From Arthrobacter sp. (lineage in GTDB: Bacteria > Actinomycetota > Actinomycetes > Actinomycetales > Micrococcaceae): DNA of 47,731 bases. Numbering within the stretch: position 1 is the first letter of the stretch; every line of letters begins with the position of its first letter. Below, in pieces: positions 17,440 through 26,722 of the stretch. The notes below the pieces were generated by a model, which saw only the letters and a program-made list of their open reading frames with translations, was not told the origin of the DNA and ran no database searches. The stretch covers positions 31,751-79,481 of the forward strand of contig NZ_JAPSHJ010000018.1 of assembly GCF_031179985.1 (NCBI RefSeq), given 5' to 3'. A program made the position numbers and the translations under genes.

Positions 17440-18330
17440 ATGGCCATCTACTTGGATCCGCCGCTGTGGCCGGCCCACGGAACGCTTTTCTCGCACCTCA
17501 TCTCGGACACCTCCCTTGAGGAGCTCCACGCCTTCACCGCCAAGGCCGGCATTCCGCCGCGGGCCTTCGACGGCGACCACTATGACGTTTCCGAGACCCG
17601 GTACGACGCCCTGATAGAAGCCGGCGCCATTCCGGTGGAAGCCCGCATCCTTGTCCGCAAGCTGATTGCGAGCGGCCTCCGCATCCCGGCACGATTGCGG
17701 AACAAGTCCCTCAAAGTCCCGCTCCTGAACCGGTGGAACACCGTCCTTCCCGGCCATGATGCGCTGTTCCTGGACCTGCTGGACCGCTGGGGTGAAGAGC
17801 ACCGGAAGTACCACGGACGCACCCATCTCCTGTCGACCCTCGAGGCCCTTGATGTGCTCACCGAACCGGAGGAACCACCCCGGACTGTGGTCCTGGCTGC
17901 CTGGTTCCATGACGCCGTCTACCACGGGATAGCGGGCCAGGACGAGGAGGATTCGGCCGTCCTGGCAGAGGATCGCCTTCACGACGCCGGGCTTCCCGCC
18001 GCCGAGGCAGCGGAAGTCGCGCGGCTGGTGCGCATGACCGCTGACCACCGCCCGGAGCAGGGAGACCGCCACGGCACCCTCCTGTCGGATGCGGATCTTT
18101 CCGTTCTGGGCGGAGAGCCGGAGGAATATGCCCGCTACGTCAGCGCCGTCCGGCAAGAATATGGGCACATCGGTGACGCTGATTTCGCTGCTGGGAGAGC
18201 CGCCGTCGTGCGTCACCTGCTGGAGCTTGATCCGCTTTTCCACACACGGCGGGCTCGGGATCTGTGGCTGGAAGCAGCGCGTCGGAACCTTGCCGGAGAG
18301 TTGTCGGGCCCGAAAGGATCGGGGCAGTGA
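17440..18330 (+). CDS. DUF4031 domain fused to HD-type hydrolase domain
   Basis: A 296-residue two-domain protein. Residues 1-85 match DUF4031, with the typical start MAIYLDPPLWPAHGTLFSHL, 'DTSLEELHAF' and 'DGDHYDV'. Residues about 95-285 are an HD-superfamily region: 'KYHGRTHLLSTLEAL', 'LAAWFHDAVYHG', 'MTADHRP' and 'LLSDADLSVLG' provide the His, His-Asp, His and Asp metal ligands. DUF4031 usually occurs as a separate protein of about 85-100 residues. The HD part resembles predicted metal-dependent phosphohydrolases; the substrate is unknown. The stop overlaps the next ATG (TGATG), which couples a small downstream gene. Confidence 0.82.
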   Translation: MAIYLDPPLWPAHGTLFSHLISDTSLEELHAFTAKAGIPPRAFDGDHYDVSETRYDALIEAGAIPVEARILVRKLIASGLRIPARLRNKSLKVPLLNRWNTVLPGHDALFLDLLDRWGEEHRKYHGRTHLLSTLEALDVLTEPEEPPRTVVLAAWFHDAVYHGIAGQDEEDSAVLAEDRLHDAGLPAAEAAEVARLVRMTADHRPEQGDRHGTLLSDADLSVLGGEPEEYARYVSAVRQEYGHIGDADFAAGRAAVVRHLLELDPLFHTRRARDLWLEAARRNLAGELSGPKGSGQ

Positions 18331-18485
18331 TGTTGGCACCGTTTGTTCACGAAGCGCTTCTTGCGGTGGGCGGTGATTCCGACGGCGCCGCCCCCGGCGC
18401 CGCTGTCACGCTGGAGTTGTGCGGCAGCCTTGAGCATCAACCGCCATGCCCACTGGCGCCGCATAACACCAGGGCGGAGCGGTAG
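18330..18485 (+). pseudogene. small coupled protein, probably frameshifted
   Basis: An ATG overlapping the upstream stop (TGATG) opens a 51-residue frame, 'MLAPFVHEALLAVGG...LELCGSLEHQPPCPLAPHNTRAER', which then meets TAG. The next frame continues from about 18497 with '[21 protein letters not shown]', which would be a natural continuation of a protein of about 80-100 residues. Third codon positions in that stretch are G/C-rich. I infer one gene broken by a one- or two-base indel near 18480-18500, or a truncated gene abutting xylB. Whether it is a real mutation or a sequencing error cannot be told. No function is known. Confidence 0.45.
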
Positions 18486-18553
18486 GACGAAACCGCGACC
18501 ATGCGGTGGTCTTCGCGACGCAACCGCGTCCTGCTGCGATCGTCCCGGCCGCC

Positions 18554-19957
18554 CTACTGGGCCCCTTTGGCGGCGGCCCGGTAACGTTCAAGGACCTCCG
18601 GCGTCGGCTCTGCATTGACCGTGATGGCCCCTTCGGCTTCCCAAACAGGGAGTGCTCCAAGCAGGATGCCCGCGGCCTGACGGGCAGCGCCGTCGGCCAC
18701 GTACTCCCCCGGTTCGGGGACTGTTACCGGCAGACCGAAGACTCCTGCCAGGATCTGCTGCAATGCGAGCGACCGTGCGCCGCCGCCGACGAGGATGACC
18801 CGCTCCCCCGCGATTCCGAGGTCAGTGAGAGCCTGCAGTCCGTCAGCCAAGGAGCAGGCAACGCCCTCGATGGCCGCCCGGGCCACATTTGCGGGTGTGA
18901 AGCTGGCGAGGGTCAGGCCATGGAGGGAGCCGGTGGCGTCGGGCAGATTGGGCGTCCGCTCCCCCTCGAAGTAGGGAACCAATGTCAGACCCCCGGCCCC
19001 GGCGGGGGCAGTCAGGGCAAGCCGGGAGAGCTCCGCCAGGTCCACGGACAGCACGGCAGCCGTTGCATCAAGAACCCGCGAAGCGTTGAGAGTACAGACC
19101 AGGGGAAGGAAAGCGCCCGTTGCGTCGGCGAAGCCGGCAACCAGCCCTGTGGAGTCAGCGGAGGGCTGGCCGGCGATGGCAAAAACGGTCCCCGATGTGC
19201 CTACGGACACCACAACATCGCCCAATTTGGCGTTCACTCCGAGTGCCGCTCCTGCGTTGTCGCCGGCTCCCGCACCAATCAGAATGCCCGACGGCGTTTT
19301 CAGCCCCGCTTCAAGCGGGCCGAGGACTTCGGGAAGCACCGGGACGTGCCCCAAAGTCCGTTCCAAAACCTCGGGCAGGTACGTCCCGGTAGCCGGGGAC
19401 CAGTAACCGGTGCCGGACGCATCCGACCGGTCTGTCCGCAGGGCAGCCAGTCCCTCCGTACCGCTTCCCGGTCCGAACCCGGCCAGGCGCCAGCTCAGCC
19501 AGTCGTGGGGCAGGCAGACGGCAGCAGTGCGGGCGGCGTTCTCCGGCTCATTTTGCGAGAGCCATAAGAGCTTCGTGGCCGTGAGCGACGCCACCGGGAC
19601 CGTCCCGGTGGCGTCGGCCCAGTATCCAGCGCCGCCAGGCGCCTCACTGATCAGGAGCTCGGCGGCAGCTGCCGAGCGTGTGTCGTTCCACAGCAGCGCG
19701 GGCCGGACAACGCTGCCGTCGGCATCAAGGCACACCATTCCGTGCTGCTGCCCTGCGACCGAAACAGCTGAAACATCGTCCAGTCCGCCGACTGCCTCGA
19801 TCGCCTCCTGCAGCGCACTCCACCAGGCTTCCGGATCCACTTCGGTTCCTTCCGGATGCCGGGCCTGCCCTTGGCGCACCAGAACTCCGGTTGCGGCATC
19901 GCGGATGACGATCTTGCAGGACTGGGTGGAGCTATCAATTCCGGCTACCAAGGGCAT
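18554..19957 (-). CDS. xylB: xylulokinase
   Basis: A FGGY-family sugar kinase that phosphorylates D-xylulose to xylulose 5-phosphate. N-terminal domain: '[14 protein letters not shown]' (phosphate 1 motif), 'VAGQQHGMV' (substrate His) and 'ALLWNDTRS'. C-terminal domain: '[13 protein letters not shown]' with the catalytic Asp, '[11 protein letters not shown]', and '[10 protein letters not shown]' (adenosine motif). At 467 residues it has normal length. It lies 71 bp after xylA on the same strand, in the usual isomerase-kinase order. No xylose transporter is present in the window. Confidence 0.95.
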   Translation of the reverse strand: MPLVAGIDSSTQSCKIVIRDAATGVLVRQGQARHPEGTEVDPEAWWSALQEAIEAVGGLDDVSAVSVAGQQHGMVCLDADGSVVRPALLWNDTRSAAAAELLISEAPGGAGYWADATGTVPVASLTATKLLWLSQNEPENAARTAAVCLPHDWLSWRLAGFGPGSGTEGLAALRTDRSDASGTGYWSPATGTYLPEVLERTLGHVPVLPEVLGPLEAGLKTPSGILIGAGAGDNAGAALGVNAKLGDVVVSVGTSGTVFAIAGQPSADSTGLVAGFADATGAFLPLVCTLNASRVLDATAAVLSVDLAELSRLALTAPAGAGGLTLVPYFEGERTPNLPDATGSLHGLTLASFTPANVARAAIEGVACSLADGLQALTDLGIAGERVILVGGGARSLALQQILAGVFGLPVTVPEPGEYVADGAARQAAGILLGALPVWEAEGAITVNAEPTPEVLERYRAAAKGAQ

Positions 19958-20028
19958 TGCTGGGCTCTTTCAGAGGAGGGCTAGTGAGGCGGATGGTTCA
20001 GCGGGCGCAGCTATTTCGCGCAGCTGTG

Positions 20029-21216
20029 TCAGCGGGCGCCGAGGAGGTGCTCGATGGCCAGCTGGTTGAGCCGGACGAAGGCGAAGGAGCGCTCAGCGGC
20101 CTTGTCTGCGTCGAACTCCGCGAAGGCTGAAGGATCAGCCAGCAGATCAGCTGCGGACTCGCCCGCTGCCAACGTGGGCTCCCCGAGCTCAAACACGCCG
20201 GAGGTCTTGAGGGCTTCCTGGACCTCGGCGTCGGCGCGGAAGGCGAGAGCCCGTTCCTTGAGCAGGAGGTACATGGCCATGTTTGCCTTGGCCGATTCCC
20301 AGACGCCGTCGTAGCCGTCGGTGCGCGAAGGCTTGTAGTCGAAGTGGCGGGGGCCGTCGTACTTCGGCCCGCCGTTGGGGAAGCCGTTCTCCAGCAGGTC
20401 CACCGTGAAGAACGCGCTGGTGAGGTCGCCATGGCCGAAGACGAGGTCCTGGTCGTACTTGATGCCACGCTGGCCGTTGAGGTCGATGTGGAACAGCTTC
20501 CCGGCCCACAGTGCCTGAGCGATGCCGTGGGTGAAGTTCAGGCCCGCCATCTGCTCGTGCCCGGTCTCCGGATTGAGCCCAACAATGTCGCCATGCTCAA
20601 GCTGCGCGATGAAAGCGAGCCCGTGCCCGACCGTGGGGAGGAAGATGTCGCCGCGGGGCTCGTTGGGCTTGGGTTCGAGGGCGATCCGCAGCCCGTAGCC
20701 CTTCTCCTTGATATAGCCGGCGGCCGTATCCACGCCTTCCTTCATGCGGTCAAGGGCTGCTGAGAGGTCCTTCGAGCCGTCGTACTCGCTGCCTTCACGG
20801 CCGCCCCACATCACGAATGTCTCGGCTCCCATTTCAGCAGCAAGGTCGATGTTCGCGAGCACCTTGCTGAGCGCGAACCTGCGCACGGAGCGGTCATTGG
20901 AAGTGAACCCGCCGTCCTTGAACACGGGGTGGCTGAACAGGTTGGTGGTCATCATGGGGACCTTCAGGCCTGTCTCGGCCAGGGCTGCCCGGAAGTTCTT
21001 CAGGATCAGCTCGCGCTCTGAGGCGCTGGCACCAAACGGGATGAGGTCATTGTCATGGAATGTGATGCCGTAGGCGCCTGCCTCACTGAGACGGTGGACT
21101 GCCTCCACAGGGTCCAAGGCGGCACGGGTGGGCTGGCCGAAGGGGTCTGCACCGATCCAGCCGACTGTCCAAAGGCCGAAGGTAAAGCGGTCTTCAGGTG
21201 TGGGATGTGTTGACAA
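20029..21216 (-). CDS. xylA: xylose isomerase
   Basis: Converts D-xylose to D-xylulose. At 395 residues it is a class I (actinobacterial) enzyme. Family marks are '[10 protein letters not shown]', the catalytic His in '[13 protein letters not shown]', 'FVMWGGREG', the metal site Glu in '[10 protein letters not shown]', and '[14 protein letters not shown]'. The start is TTG at 21216 with GAGGTG six bases upstream; the frame runs upstream without a plausible start. It is transcribed away from the ROK repressor gene with 115 bp between them, and is followed by xylB. Confidence 0.96.
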   Translation of the reverse strand: MSTHPTPEDRFTFGLWTVGWIGADPFGQPTRAALDPVEAVHRLSEAGAYGITFHDNDLIPFGASASERELILKNFRAALAETGLKVPMMTTNLFSHPVFKDGGFTSNDRSVRRFALSKVLANIDLAAEMGAETFVMWGGREGSEYDGSKDLSAALDRMKEGVDTAAGYIKEKGYGLRIALEPKPNEPRGDIFLPTVGHGLAFIAQLEHGDIVGLNPETGHEQMAGLNFTHGIAQALWAGKLFHIDLNGQRGIKYDQDLVFGHGDLTSAFFTVDLLENGFPNGGPKYDGPRHFDYKPSRTDGYDGVWESAKANMAMYLLLKERALAFRADAEVQEALKTSGVFELGEPTLAAGESAADLLADPSAFAEFDADKAAERSFAFVRLNQLAIEHLLGAR

Positions 21217-21257
21217 TTCAGGCACCTCGTTGGGCTTGTAGGGAGAAAAAACCACAA

Positions 21258-21297
21258 TTAGTTTTCGTTCTGAACTATAAGTGGCATGATCAACTAA
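21258..21297. promoter_or_regulatory. candidate XylR operator
   Basis: TAGTT (21259-21263) and AACTA (21273-21277) form an inverted repeat with a 9-base spacer, and AACTAA recurs at 21292-21297. The site lies between divergent xylA and the ROK regulator, where an operator is expected. Confidence 0.5.
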
Positions 21298-21331
21298 GGT
21301 CAATGGCCTACTGAGAATTACAAGGAGTGAA

Positions 21332-22543
21332 ATGTCCACGGCACGCTTGGAAGACAGACCCGCCCCCGGCCGCGTCGGCGACGTGCGTAAACAGAACCTT
21401 GCACTGGTGCTGCGGAACGTCCAACCAGGCGTCCAGACAACCAGGGCCCAGCTGGCGGTCGAAACTGGTCTGACCAAGGCTTCTGTTTCCAGCCTCGTGG
21501 CCGACCTCCTGGGTGCAGGGCTGCTGACGGAGGTGGGAATCACCCGCGACGGCGAGAGGGGAAGGCCCGGCGTGGGGCTGGCACTCAATCCTCTACGGGG
21601 CGCCCTTGGGGCTGAGGTGAACGTCGATTACCTGGGAGTGGGCGTTGTTGACCTGAACGGCAACCTCCGTTTTCAGGAAACTGTTGAGCGACACAACAGC
21701 GGAAGCAGCCCTGAGGACGTCCTGCGGGCACTGCGGCTGCTCACCAGACGCGCGGCTGATGCCGCCTCGGATGCAGGCATACTCCTCCTTGGCGGAGGGC
21801 TTGCCGTTCCGGGGCTTGTTGATGCGGACAGGAATTACGTGGCGACCGCCCCGAACCTGGGGTGGACCGGCGTCGAACTTTCCGGCGAGCTTGAAGCCTT
21901 GCTTCCCCACAGCCCGTTTGGGGTCACACTTTCCAACGAGGCCAACAGTGCAGCCCTGGCGGAGCTTTGGTACGGGCAGGGAGCCTCGTTCCAAGCATAT
22001 CTGTACATTTCCGGTGAAGTCGGCGTCGGTGGTGGCCTCATCATCGATTCGCGGCTTTTCACCGGACCTGCCGGCCATGCAGGCGAAATCGGGCACACCG
22101 TGGTTCAGCCAAAAGGACCAAAGTGCACCTGTGGGGGCCACGGCTGCCTGGAAACATTCGCAGGCCAGGAAGCCATATTCTCGGCTTCGGACATAGGCGA
22201 TGGGCCCACAGGGCAGCGGATGGCACAGTTGCTGGCAGCTCTGGCTGAAGGCGACTCGCGCGCTTTGGCCGCGGTCGAGGAGGCCGGCTATTATCTGGGC
22301 GTGGCGACGGCGACCACCGCCAGGCTCATGAACGTGGCCGCCGTGGTGCTGGGCGGCCATTTCTCCCTGCTCGAGGAATGGATCAGGCCCGCCCTGCAGC
22401 AGAGTGTGGACGGGTTTGCGCCGGGAGTTGTAGCGCCGGACGCCGTCGCGTTTTCCGATCTGCGGCAGACTGCCGCACTGATGGGAGCAGCCGGGAGCAG
22501 CCTGCGCAGGGCTCTGGCAAACCCTCAGGAGCTTGTCCCTTAG
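21332..22543 (+). CDS. xylR: ROK family repressor, probable XylR
   Basis: A 403-residue regulator. Residues 18-75 are a winged helix-turn-helix ('[41 protein letters not shown]'). The ROK sugar-binding domain follows, with '[25 protein letters not shown]' and the zinc motif CTCGGHGC (Cys-x-Cys-x4-Cys). AGGAG lies about 7 bases before the ATG. Divergence from xylA-xylB and a shared inverted repeat support a xylose-responsive repressor, so the symbol is assigned by context. Kinase activity is not expected for HTH-bearing ROK proteins. Confidence 0.88.
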   Translation: MSTARLEDRPAPGRVGDVRKQNLALVLRNVQPGVQTTRAQLAVETGLTKASVSSLVADLLGAGLLTEVGITRDGERGRPGVGLALNPLRGALGAEVNVDYLGVGVVDLNGNLRFQETVERHNSGSSPEDVLRALRLLTRRAADAASDAGILLLGGGLAVPGLVDADRNYVATAPNLGWTGVELSGELEALLPHSPFGVTLSNEANSAALAELWYGQGASFQAYLYISGEVGVGGGLIIDSRLFTGPAGHAGEIGHTVVQPKGPKCTCGGHGCLETFAGQEAIFSASDIGDGPTGQRMAQLLAALAEGDSRALAAVEEAGYYLGVATATTARLMNVAAVVLGGHFSLLEEWIRPALQQSVDGFAPGVVAPDAVAFSDLRQTAALMGAAGSSLRRALANPQELVP

Positions 22544-22698
22544 GAACGCCTCCCGTAAGAGTCAGTCGGGGCGGACCCTGGGCAGAAAACCCTTGGCAGC
22601 CCAGTATCCGGAGCCTCCCCTATGGGCCAGATTTATCGTGTGAAGCAGGACCTTCAAAATCGGCAGGTCTCGCGGACGCGCAACAGCCGAGCGGTAGC

Positions 22699-23595
22699 TC
22701 AGGAATGTGGCCGAAGGACTCCTGCGGTTTCCAGGGCCCTGGCTAAGTGGCGCTCCTGTCCGGATGAGAGCGGAAGCAGTGGCAGGCGCGGCGGCCCGGT
22801 ACGGACTCCGCACAATCTGGCCATGCTGTGCAGCACACCGCCTTTAGGCAACGCGGATATCGCTTTGATCAGTTCCGTGAGCACGTGGGAAGCGGATGCG
22901 GCGCGTTGAGTGTCACCGGCAACAACGGCGGCCCGCAGGTTCACGTAAAGCTCCGGAATCAATGCTGCGGGCCCGCTGTGCCAGGCCGTTGCCTCAGTTC
23001 CCGCAGCGATCATCAGGTCACCGCTGAGACCATGCGAGAAGCGGGCGGATACCAGAACCTTCAGGGCCTCCTGCCGCTCACAGAAGATGGAGGCTGTTGC
23101 GGCGTTGTCTTTGAAAGCTACGACGTTGGGCATCTGCGATAGTTCCGCGACGACGGCAAGGGGGAATTCGTAACCCGTGGTTTGGGAGTTCTGATAAAGG
23201 CACAGGGGAAGACTTGTGGCAGCAGCGACTGTGTGGGACTGCTGCAGGACCTCGGCATCGGAAAGCGGCAGATAGGAAACGGTGGACAGCAGCAGTCCGC
23301 TGGCACCCGCCGACTCAGCGTCCTCGGCATGCTCAAGGATTTCCCGGGTACCTACTGCGCTGATCCCGGCGATGACAGGAACCCGTCCCTCAGCTGCCGT
23401 GACCGCCGCTTGGACGACCTGGAGGCGTTCGCGGCGGTTCAGGAAAGCGAAGTTGCCCGAACTGCCAAGCACCGTGACGCCGCTGACCCCGCGAGTGGAA
23501 AGGTCGGCCACTTGCCGCATCAGGGATTCAAGATCGAGTCCTGAATCCTCGTCTGTCGGCGTTATAACGTAGGCGAGGACGCCGCCGTAAATCAT
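22699..23595 (-). CDS. DapA/NanA superfamily aldolase
   Basis: A 298-residue TIM-barrel class I aldolase or dehydratase. K162 in 'VVAFKDN' is the Schiff-base lysine and Y134 in 'LCLYQN' the general acid/base. The phosphate-like carboxylate loop is GSSGN (44-48) rather than the GTTGE of true dihydrodipicolinate synthase, so a role in lysine synthesis is unlikely. Related proteins act on keto-sugar acids or hydroxyproline-derived substrates. GGGGAG precedes the ATG. It converges on the xylR gene across 155 bp that hold no further feature I can support. Substrate unknown. Confidence 0.85.
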   Translation of the reverse strand: MIYGGVLAYVITPTDEDSGLDLESLMRQVADLSTRGVSGVTVLGSSGNFAFLNRRERLQVVQAAVTAAEGRVPVIAGISAVGTREILEHAEDAESAGASGLLLSTVSYLPLSDAEVLQQSHTVAAATSLPLCLYQNSQTTGYEFPLAVVAELSQMPNVVAFKDNAATASIFCERQEALKVLVSARFSHGLSGDLMIAAGTEATAWHSGPAALIPELYVNLRAAVVAGDTQRAASASHVLTELIKAISALPKGGVLHSMARLCGVRTGPPRLPLLPLSSGQERHLARALETAGVLRPHS

Positions 23596-23719
23596 GCCCG
23601 ACTCCCCTCAAACTCAGCCAGAACCCGGGCAGCATTGAGAGGCGTTTTATTTGTGCTCACGGTGCAGTCACTCGTTCTCTGTGGGTTTCATGTCCGGTGG
23701 TCCTCACCGACAGTACCCG

Positions 23720-23740
23720 AAAAGGGGCCTTTGCACCCCT
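23720..23740 (-). terminator. terminator of yceI-yccF
   Basis: On the minus strand, AGGGG, an 8-base loop and CCCCT are followed by a short T-run (TTTT with the stem T), 20 bases after the yccF stop. A second hairpin (CCGGTAGC/GCTACCGG, 23746-23767) overlaps the stop itself. Confidence 0.6.
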
Positions 23741-23760
23741 CGGCGCCGGTAGCCAGTCCG

Positions 23761-24162
23761 CTACCGGTAGCTTTGAACGAACGGCCGGTCCGTCGGCACG
23801 ATCTGCTTCCCCAGCGGCATGAGCGAGACCGGAATGAGCTTAAGGTTGGCGATGGCCAGCGGTATGCCGATGATGGTGACGGCCATGGCCACCGCCGTCA
23901 CCACGTGGCCGATCGCGATCCAGATGCCTGCCACCACCAGCCAGATCACATTGCCGAGCAGCGCAAACACACCGTTGCCACCGGGCTTATCCACCACCAT
24001 CCGCCCAAAAGGCCAGAGCGTGTAGGCGGCGATCCTGAAGGATGCGATGCCCCAGGGAATCGTAATGATCAGCACACAACAGATGACGCCGGCGAGGAAA
24101 TAGCCGAAAGCCAGCCACAGGCCACCAAACAGTAACCAGATGATGTTCAGGAGTGTCTTCAC
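23761..24162 (-). CDS. yccF: YccF family inner membrane protein
   Basis: A 133-residue membrane protein with the duplicated YccF signature: two similar halves, each with 'NIIWLLFGGLWLAFGY' or 'NVIWLVVAGIWIAIGH' followed by 'IPWGIASFRIAAYTLWPFGR' or 'IPLAIANLKLIPVSLMPLGK'. Four hydrophobic segments are visible. The function of the family is unknown. The GTG start overlaps the stop of the YceI gene (GTGA), so it is translated by coupling. Confidence 0.88.
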   Translation of the reverse strand: MKTLLNIIWLLFGGLWLAFGYFLAGVICCVLIITIPWGIASFRIAAYTLWPFGRMVVDKPGGNGVFALLGNVIWLVVAGIWIAIGHVVTAVAMAVTIIGIPLAIANLKLIPVSLMPLGKQIVPTDRPFVQSYR

Positions 24163-24707
24163 GCGGCCTGCTTCACCATTGCGGCGTCCACGGTGATCCT
24201 GACTTTGTCGCTGACCAGCAGTCCACCCGTCTCAAGCACCGCGTTCCAGGTCAGCCCGAATTCCTTGCGGCTGATTTCGGCCTCGGCACTGAAACCCGCG
24301 CGGGTGGCGCCGAACGGGTCAACAGCTATGCCCGTGAACTCCACCTCCAGCTCTACAGGCTTGGTAACCCCTCGGATGGTGAGGTCGCCCGTGAGGGTGT
24401 AGTCCTCGCCGTCGCCCTCTATGCCTGTGGCATGAAAAGTCATCTCCGGATATTTCTCGACGTCGAAAAACTCGGGACCGCGCACGTGGGCATCACGGTT
24501 GGCATCGCCGGAATCGAAGCTGGCAGTTTTGACGGTGGCATTCAGGTTGGAGTGGGCCAGGGAATCGCCCACGTGGGCTTCCGCTGTGACATCCGTGAAG
24601 CGGCCGCGTACCTTGCTGATCCCTGCATGGCGGACCGTGAAGCCAACCTCGCTGTGGGAGGGATCCAGAGTCCAGATGCCTGGAGTCAGTCCTTGTGGAA
24701 GTGTCAT
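24159..24707 (-). CDS. YceI family lipid-binding protein
   Basis: A 182-residue lipocalin-like YceI protein. Typical segments are 'GIWTLDPSHSEVGFTVRHAGISKVRGRF', 'GDANRDAHVRGPEFFDVEKYPEMTF', 'GDLTIRGVTKPV' and 'VSDKVRITVDA'. Family members bind polyisoprenoids or fatty amides in a hydrophobic barrel. No signal peptide is present with the ATG at 24707, so this copy is probably cytoplasmic; AAGGAG six bases upstream fixes this start. It is the first gene of a two-gene unit with yccF. Confidence 0.92.
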   Translation of the reverse strand: MTLPQGLTPGIWTLDPSHSEVGFTVRHAGISKVRGRFTDVTAEAHVGDSLAHSNLNATVKTASFDSGDANRDAHVRGPEFFDVEKYPEMTFHATGIEGDGEDYTLTGDLTIRGVTKPVELEVEFTGIAVDPFGATRAGFSAEAEISRKEFGLTWNAVLETGGLLVSDKVRITVDAAMVKQAA

Positions 24708-24824
24708 TGCTGTCTCCTTCGTGCCGGGTGGGCCGGGAGCGGCGGCCCCAACCAACGATGCTCCGTCAACGGGGTGCTCCCACTGCATGCTAATCGCGAC
24801 ACAATCCCAGCCGCTACCCCGGCG

Positions 24825-24995
24825 TCATCGGAGGTGTGTTGAGGAGTAGGGCTCGCTGGGGAGATCGCCCGCAGTCCACGGGCGGTGGGCTGGCTCCGGA
24901 GGCAGCGTGCCGTGTCCGTCCCTCCGCACAAGGGAAACAAGAACGGCTGCGGGAACGAAAACCAACAGGACGACGACGACGACTATCAGCAACAT
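24825..24995 (-). CDS. small single-helix membrane protein
   Basis: A 56-residue protein whose first 22 residues form a Val/Leu-rich helix (MLLIVVVVVLLVFVPAAVLV), followed by a basic and Pro-rich tail. The ATG at 24995 has only a weak GCGAG upstream. It lies 117 bp upstream of yceI on the same strand and is divergent from the MocR regulator, so it is a possible target of that regulator. The family is not recognised. Confidence 0.5.
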   Translation of the reverse strand: MLLIVVVVVLLVFVPAAVLVSLVRRDGHGTLPPEPAHRPWTAGDLPSEPYSSTHLR

Positions 24996-25187
24996 TTCTA
25001 ACTCGCTTTCTTGGTGGGTGAGTACGGGATCGGTGTGCCGGTTCCGTTTGAGGGTGGGAAGGGGTGGCTGTTTTCGGGCGCAACTGATGGTCCTGGCGCC
25101 TTTTGGGCACACTGATATGCGGCGATGCCGTGATTTACGGCCGGGGAGGATCCGCGGAGAATCGGCGCTGAAGAGGCCGGGCGGGAG

Positions 25188-25219
25188 AGTAGCGCTTTCC
25201 TGACTGGAGCAGTAGCGCT
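25188..25219 (+). promoter_or_regulatory. candidate MocR operator, direct repeat
   Basis: AGTAGCGCT occurs at 25188-25196 and again at 25211-25219, a 23-base period (about two helical turns). It ends 13 bases before the MocR ATG. GabR and PdxR, members of the same family, bind direct repeats. Confidence 0.6.
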
Positions 25220-25232
25220 ATTGTTGTCTTTC

Positions 25233-26660
25233 ATGAACCACGATAGCAGTAGCAGCAGGCGGACAACAGAGTATCTGCGGCAGCTGTCAGGCGGCCTGCG
25301 GCCTGGAACCAAACTGCCATCGACCAGGAGCCTCGTTGCCGAGCTCTCCGTGAGCCCGGTAACGGTACAAAGCGCCGTTCAGAACCTGGTGAGTGAGGGC
25401 TTGATCGAAACCCGGCCGGGGTCAGGCAACTTCGTGGCCGTCCAGCGGCCAAAGGGGAAGTCGGATTTCAGCTGGCAGACCACGGCCCTGGGACCTGCCC
25501 ACAGGACCTCTCAGTTCGGTTCCATCATGTCCTCGCTCCCCGATGGCGCTATTGCCCTGCACGCCGGGTATCCGACCTCGGAGCTTGTGCCGTTGCGCCT
25601 TCTTCGCGCGGCGCTCAGCAGGTCAAGCCGTTCGGACGCCATCGAGGTCCGGCCTCCGGCAGCAGGTCTTCCGGAGCTGCGGAGATGGTTCGCCAGCGAG
25701 TTGGCCGCGGGTTCCCGGAGGGGCGGCCCGGCGCCGGACAAGAACGACGTCGTCATCACCCCCGGTGGGCAAAGTGCACTCTCGTCCATCTTCCGCGCCC
25801 TTACGGCCCGTGGCGGTGCGATTGTCATGGAATCGCCTACCTATTGGGGAGCAATTGCCGCTGCCCGGCAGGCCGGGCTGCGTATCATTCCCATCGCTTC
25901 CAGCGGTTCCGCGGCTCCCGACCCCGAAAGCCTCAGGGCAGCCCTCAGCTCCAGCGGCGCAAGAGTCTTTTATGCCCAGCCCCATTTCCACAACCCGACC
26001 GGGTACCAGTGGACCGACGCTGAGGCCGAGGCAGTTATGGAAGTCATGCGGGACACTGGCGCGTTTCTCGTCGAGGACGACTGGGCCCATGACTTCGCCA
26101 TCGATTCAACCCCCAAACCGCTCGCCGCCGACGACGCAGATGGCCATGTGGTTTATGTGCGGTCCCTGAGCAAGAGTGTGTCGCCCTCGATCCGGGTCGC
26201 AGCCATCATCGCAAAGGGTCCAGCCATGCAGCGGATCCAAACGGACAGAACGGTTGACCATCTCTACGTCAGCGGGTTCCTTCAGTCAGCAGCGCTTGAC
26301 GTTGTGACCCAGCCTGGGTGGCACTCCCACAACAAGCAACGGATCAGGGAGTTGCGTCAGCGCCGCGACGACCTCGCGGCCCTTGTCGCCAAATACCTTG
26401 GGAAGGAAACGATCACCCGCATACCCAAAGGCGGGATGAACCTTTGGCTCCAGCTTCCCGACTCCATCGATACTCTCCAGCTGGCCCAACGCTGCGAGGC
26501 CGACGGCCTGTTGATCTCGCCGGGGCCGGAATGGTTTCCGGAAGAACCCTCCGGGCAGTTCATCCGCCTTAACTACTCCGGTCCGCAGCCTGAGAGATAC
26601 GAGGAAGCGATCCAGATCCTGGCGTCAGCAGTGAGAAGCCTGTCCGACTCCGCGCCCTGA
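25233..26660 (+). CDS. MocR-type regulator (GntR HTH plus aminotransferase fold)
   Basis: A 475-residue regulator with an N-terminal GntR winged helix (about 10-70, 'LSGGLRPGTKLPSTRSLVAELSVSPVTVQSAVQNLVSEGLIETRPGSG') and a fold-type I aminotransferase domain. The PLP lysine is in 'RSLSKSVSPSIRVA'; the Asn and Asp that contact PLP are in 'HFHNPTGY' and 'LVEDDWAHDF'. MocR proteins use PLP or an amino compound as signal. The ATG at 25233 is preferred to a TTG four codons earlier. The divergent neighbours are a small membrane protein and yceI-yccF, which is not the usual PLP-synthesis or transporter partner, so the target is unclear. Confidence 0.88.
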   Translation: MNHDSSSSRRTTEYLRQLSGGLRPGTKLPSTRSLVAELSVSPVTVQSAVQNLVSEGLIETRPGSGNFVAVQRPKGKSDFSWQTTALGPAHRTSQFGSIMSSLPDGAIALHAGYPTSELVPLRLLRAALSRSSRSDAIEVRPPAAGLPELRRWFASELAAGSRRGGPAPDKNDVVITPGGQSALSSIFRALTARGGAIVMESPTYWGAIAAARQAGLRIIPIASSGSAAPDPESLRAALSSSGARVFYAQPHFHNPTGYQWTDAEAEAVMEVMRDTGAFLVEDDWAHDFAIDSTPKPLAADDADGHVVYVRSLSKSVSPSIRVAAIIAKGPAMQRIQTDRTVDHLYVSGFLQSAALDVVTQPGWHSHNKQRIRELRQRRDDLAALVAKYLGKETITRIPKGGMNLWLQLPDSIDTLQLAQRCEADGLLISPGPEWFPEEPSGQFIRLNYSGPQPERYEEAIQILASAVRSLSDSAP

Positions 26661-26693
26661 CGGGGCAAGCGCGACAGCCAGCACCCAGCGGAC

Positions 26694-26722
26694 GGGCTGC
26701 AGTCAGCTAGGGCCGGCAGCCC
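26694..26722. terminator. weak two-way terminator
   Basis: GGGCTGC (26694-26700) and GCAGCCC (26716-26722) form a 7-bp stem with a 15-base loop, between the convergent MocR and LLM genes. There is no T-run. Confidence 0.35.

Noticed and set aside
18506..19567. 353-codon open frame antisense to xylB
   Set aside because: It is a shadow of xylB; only its first 20 codons, before xylB, may belong to the broken small gene.
22562..22813. 83-codon frame on the minus strand downstream of the aldolase
   Set aside because: It overlaps the end of the aldolase gene in another frame, has no ribosome site and no recognisable features.
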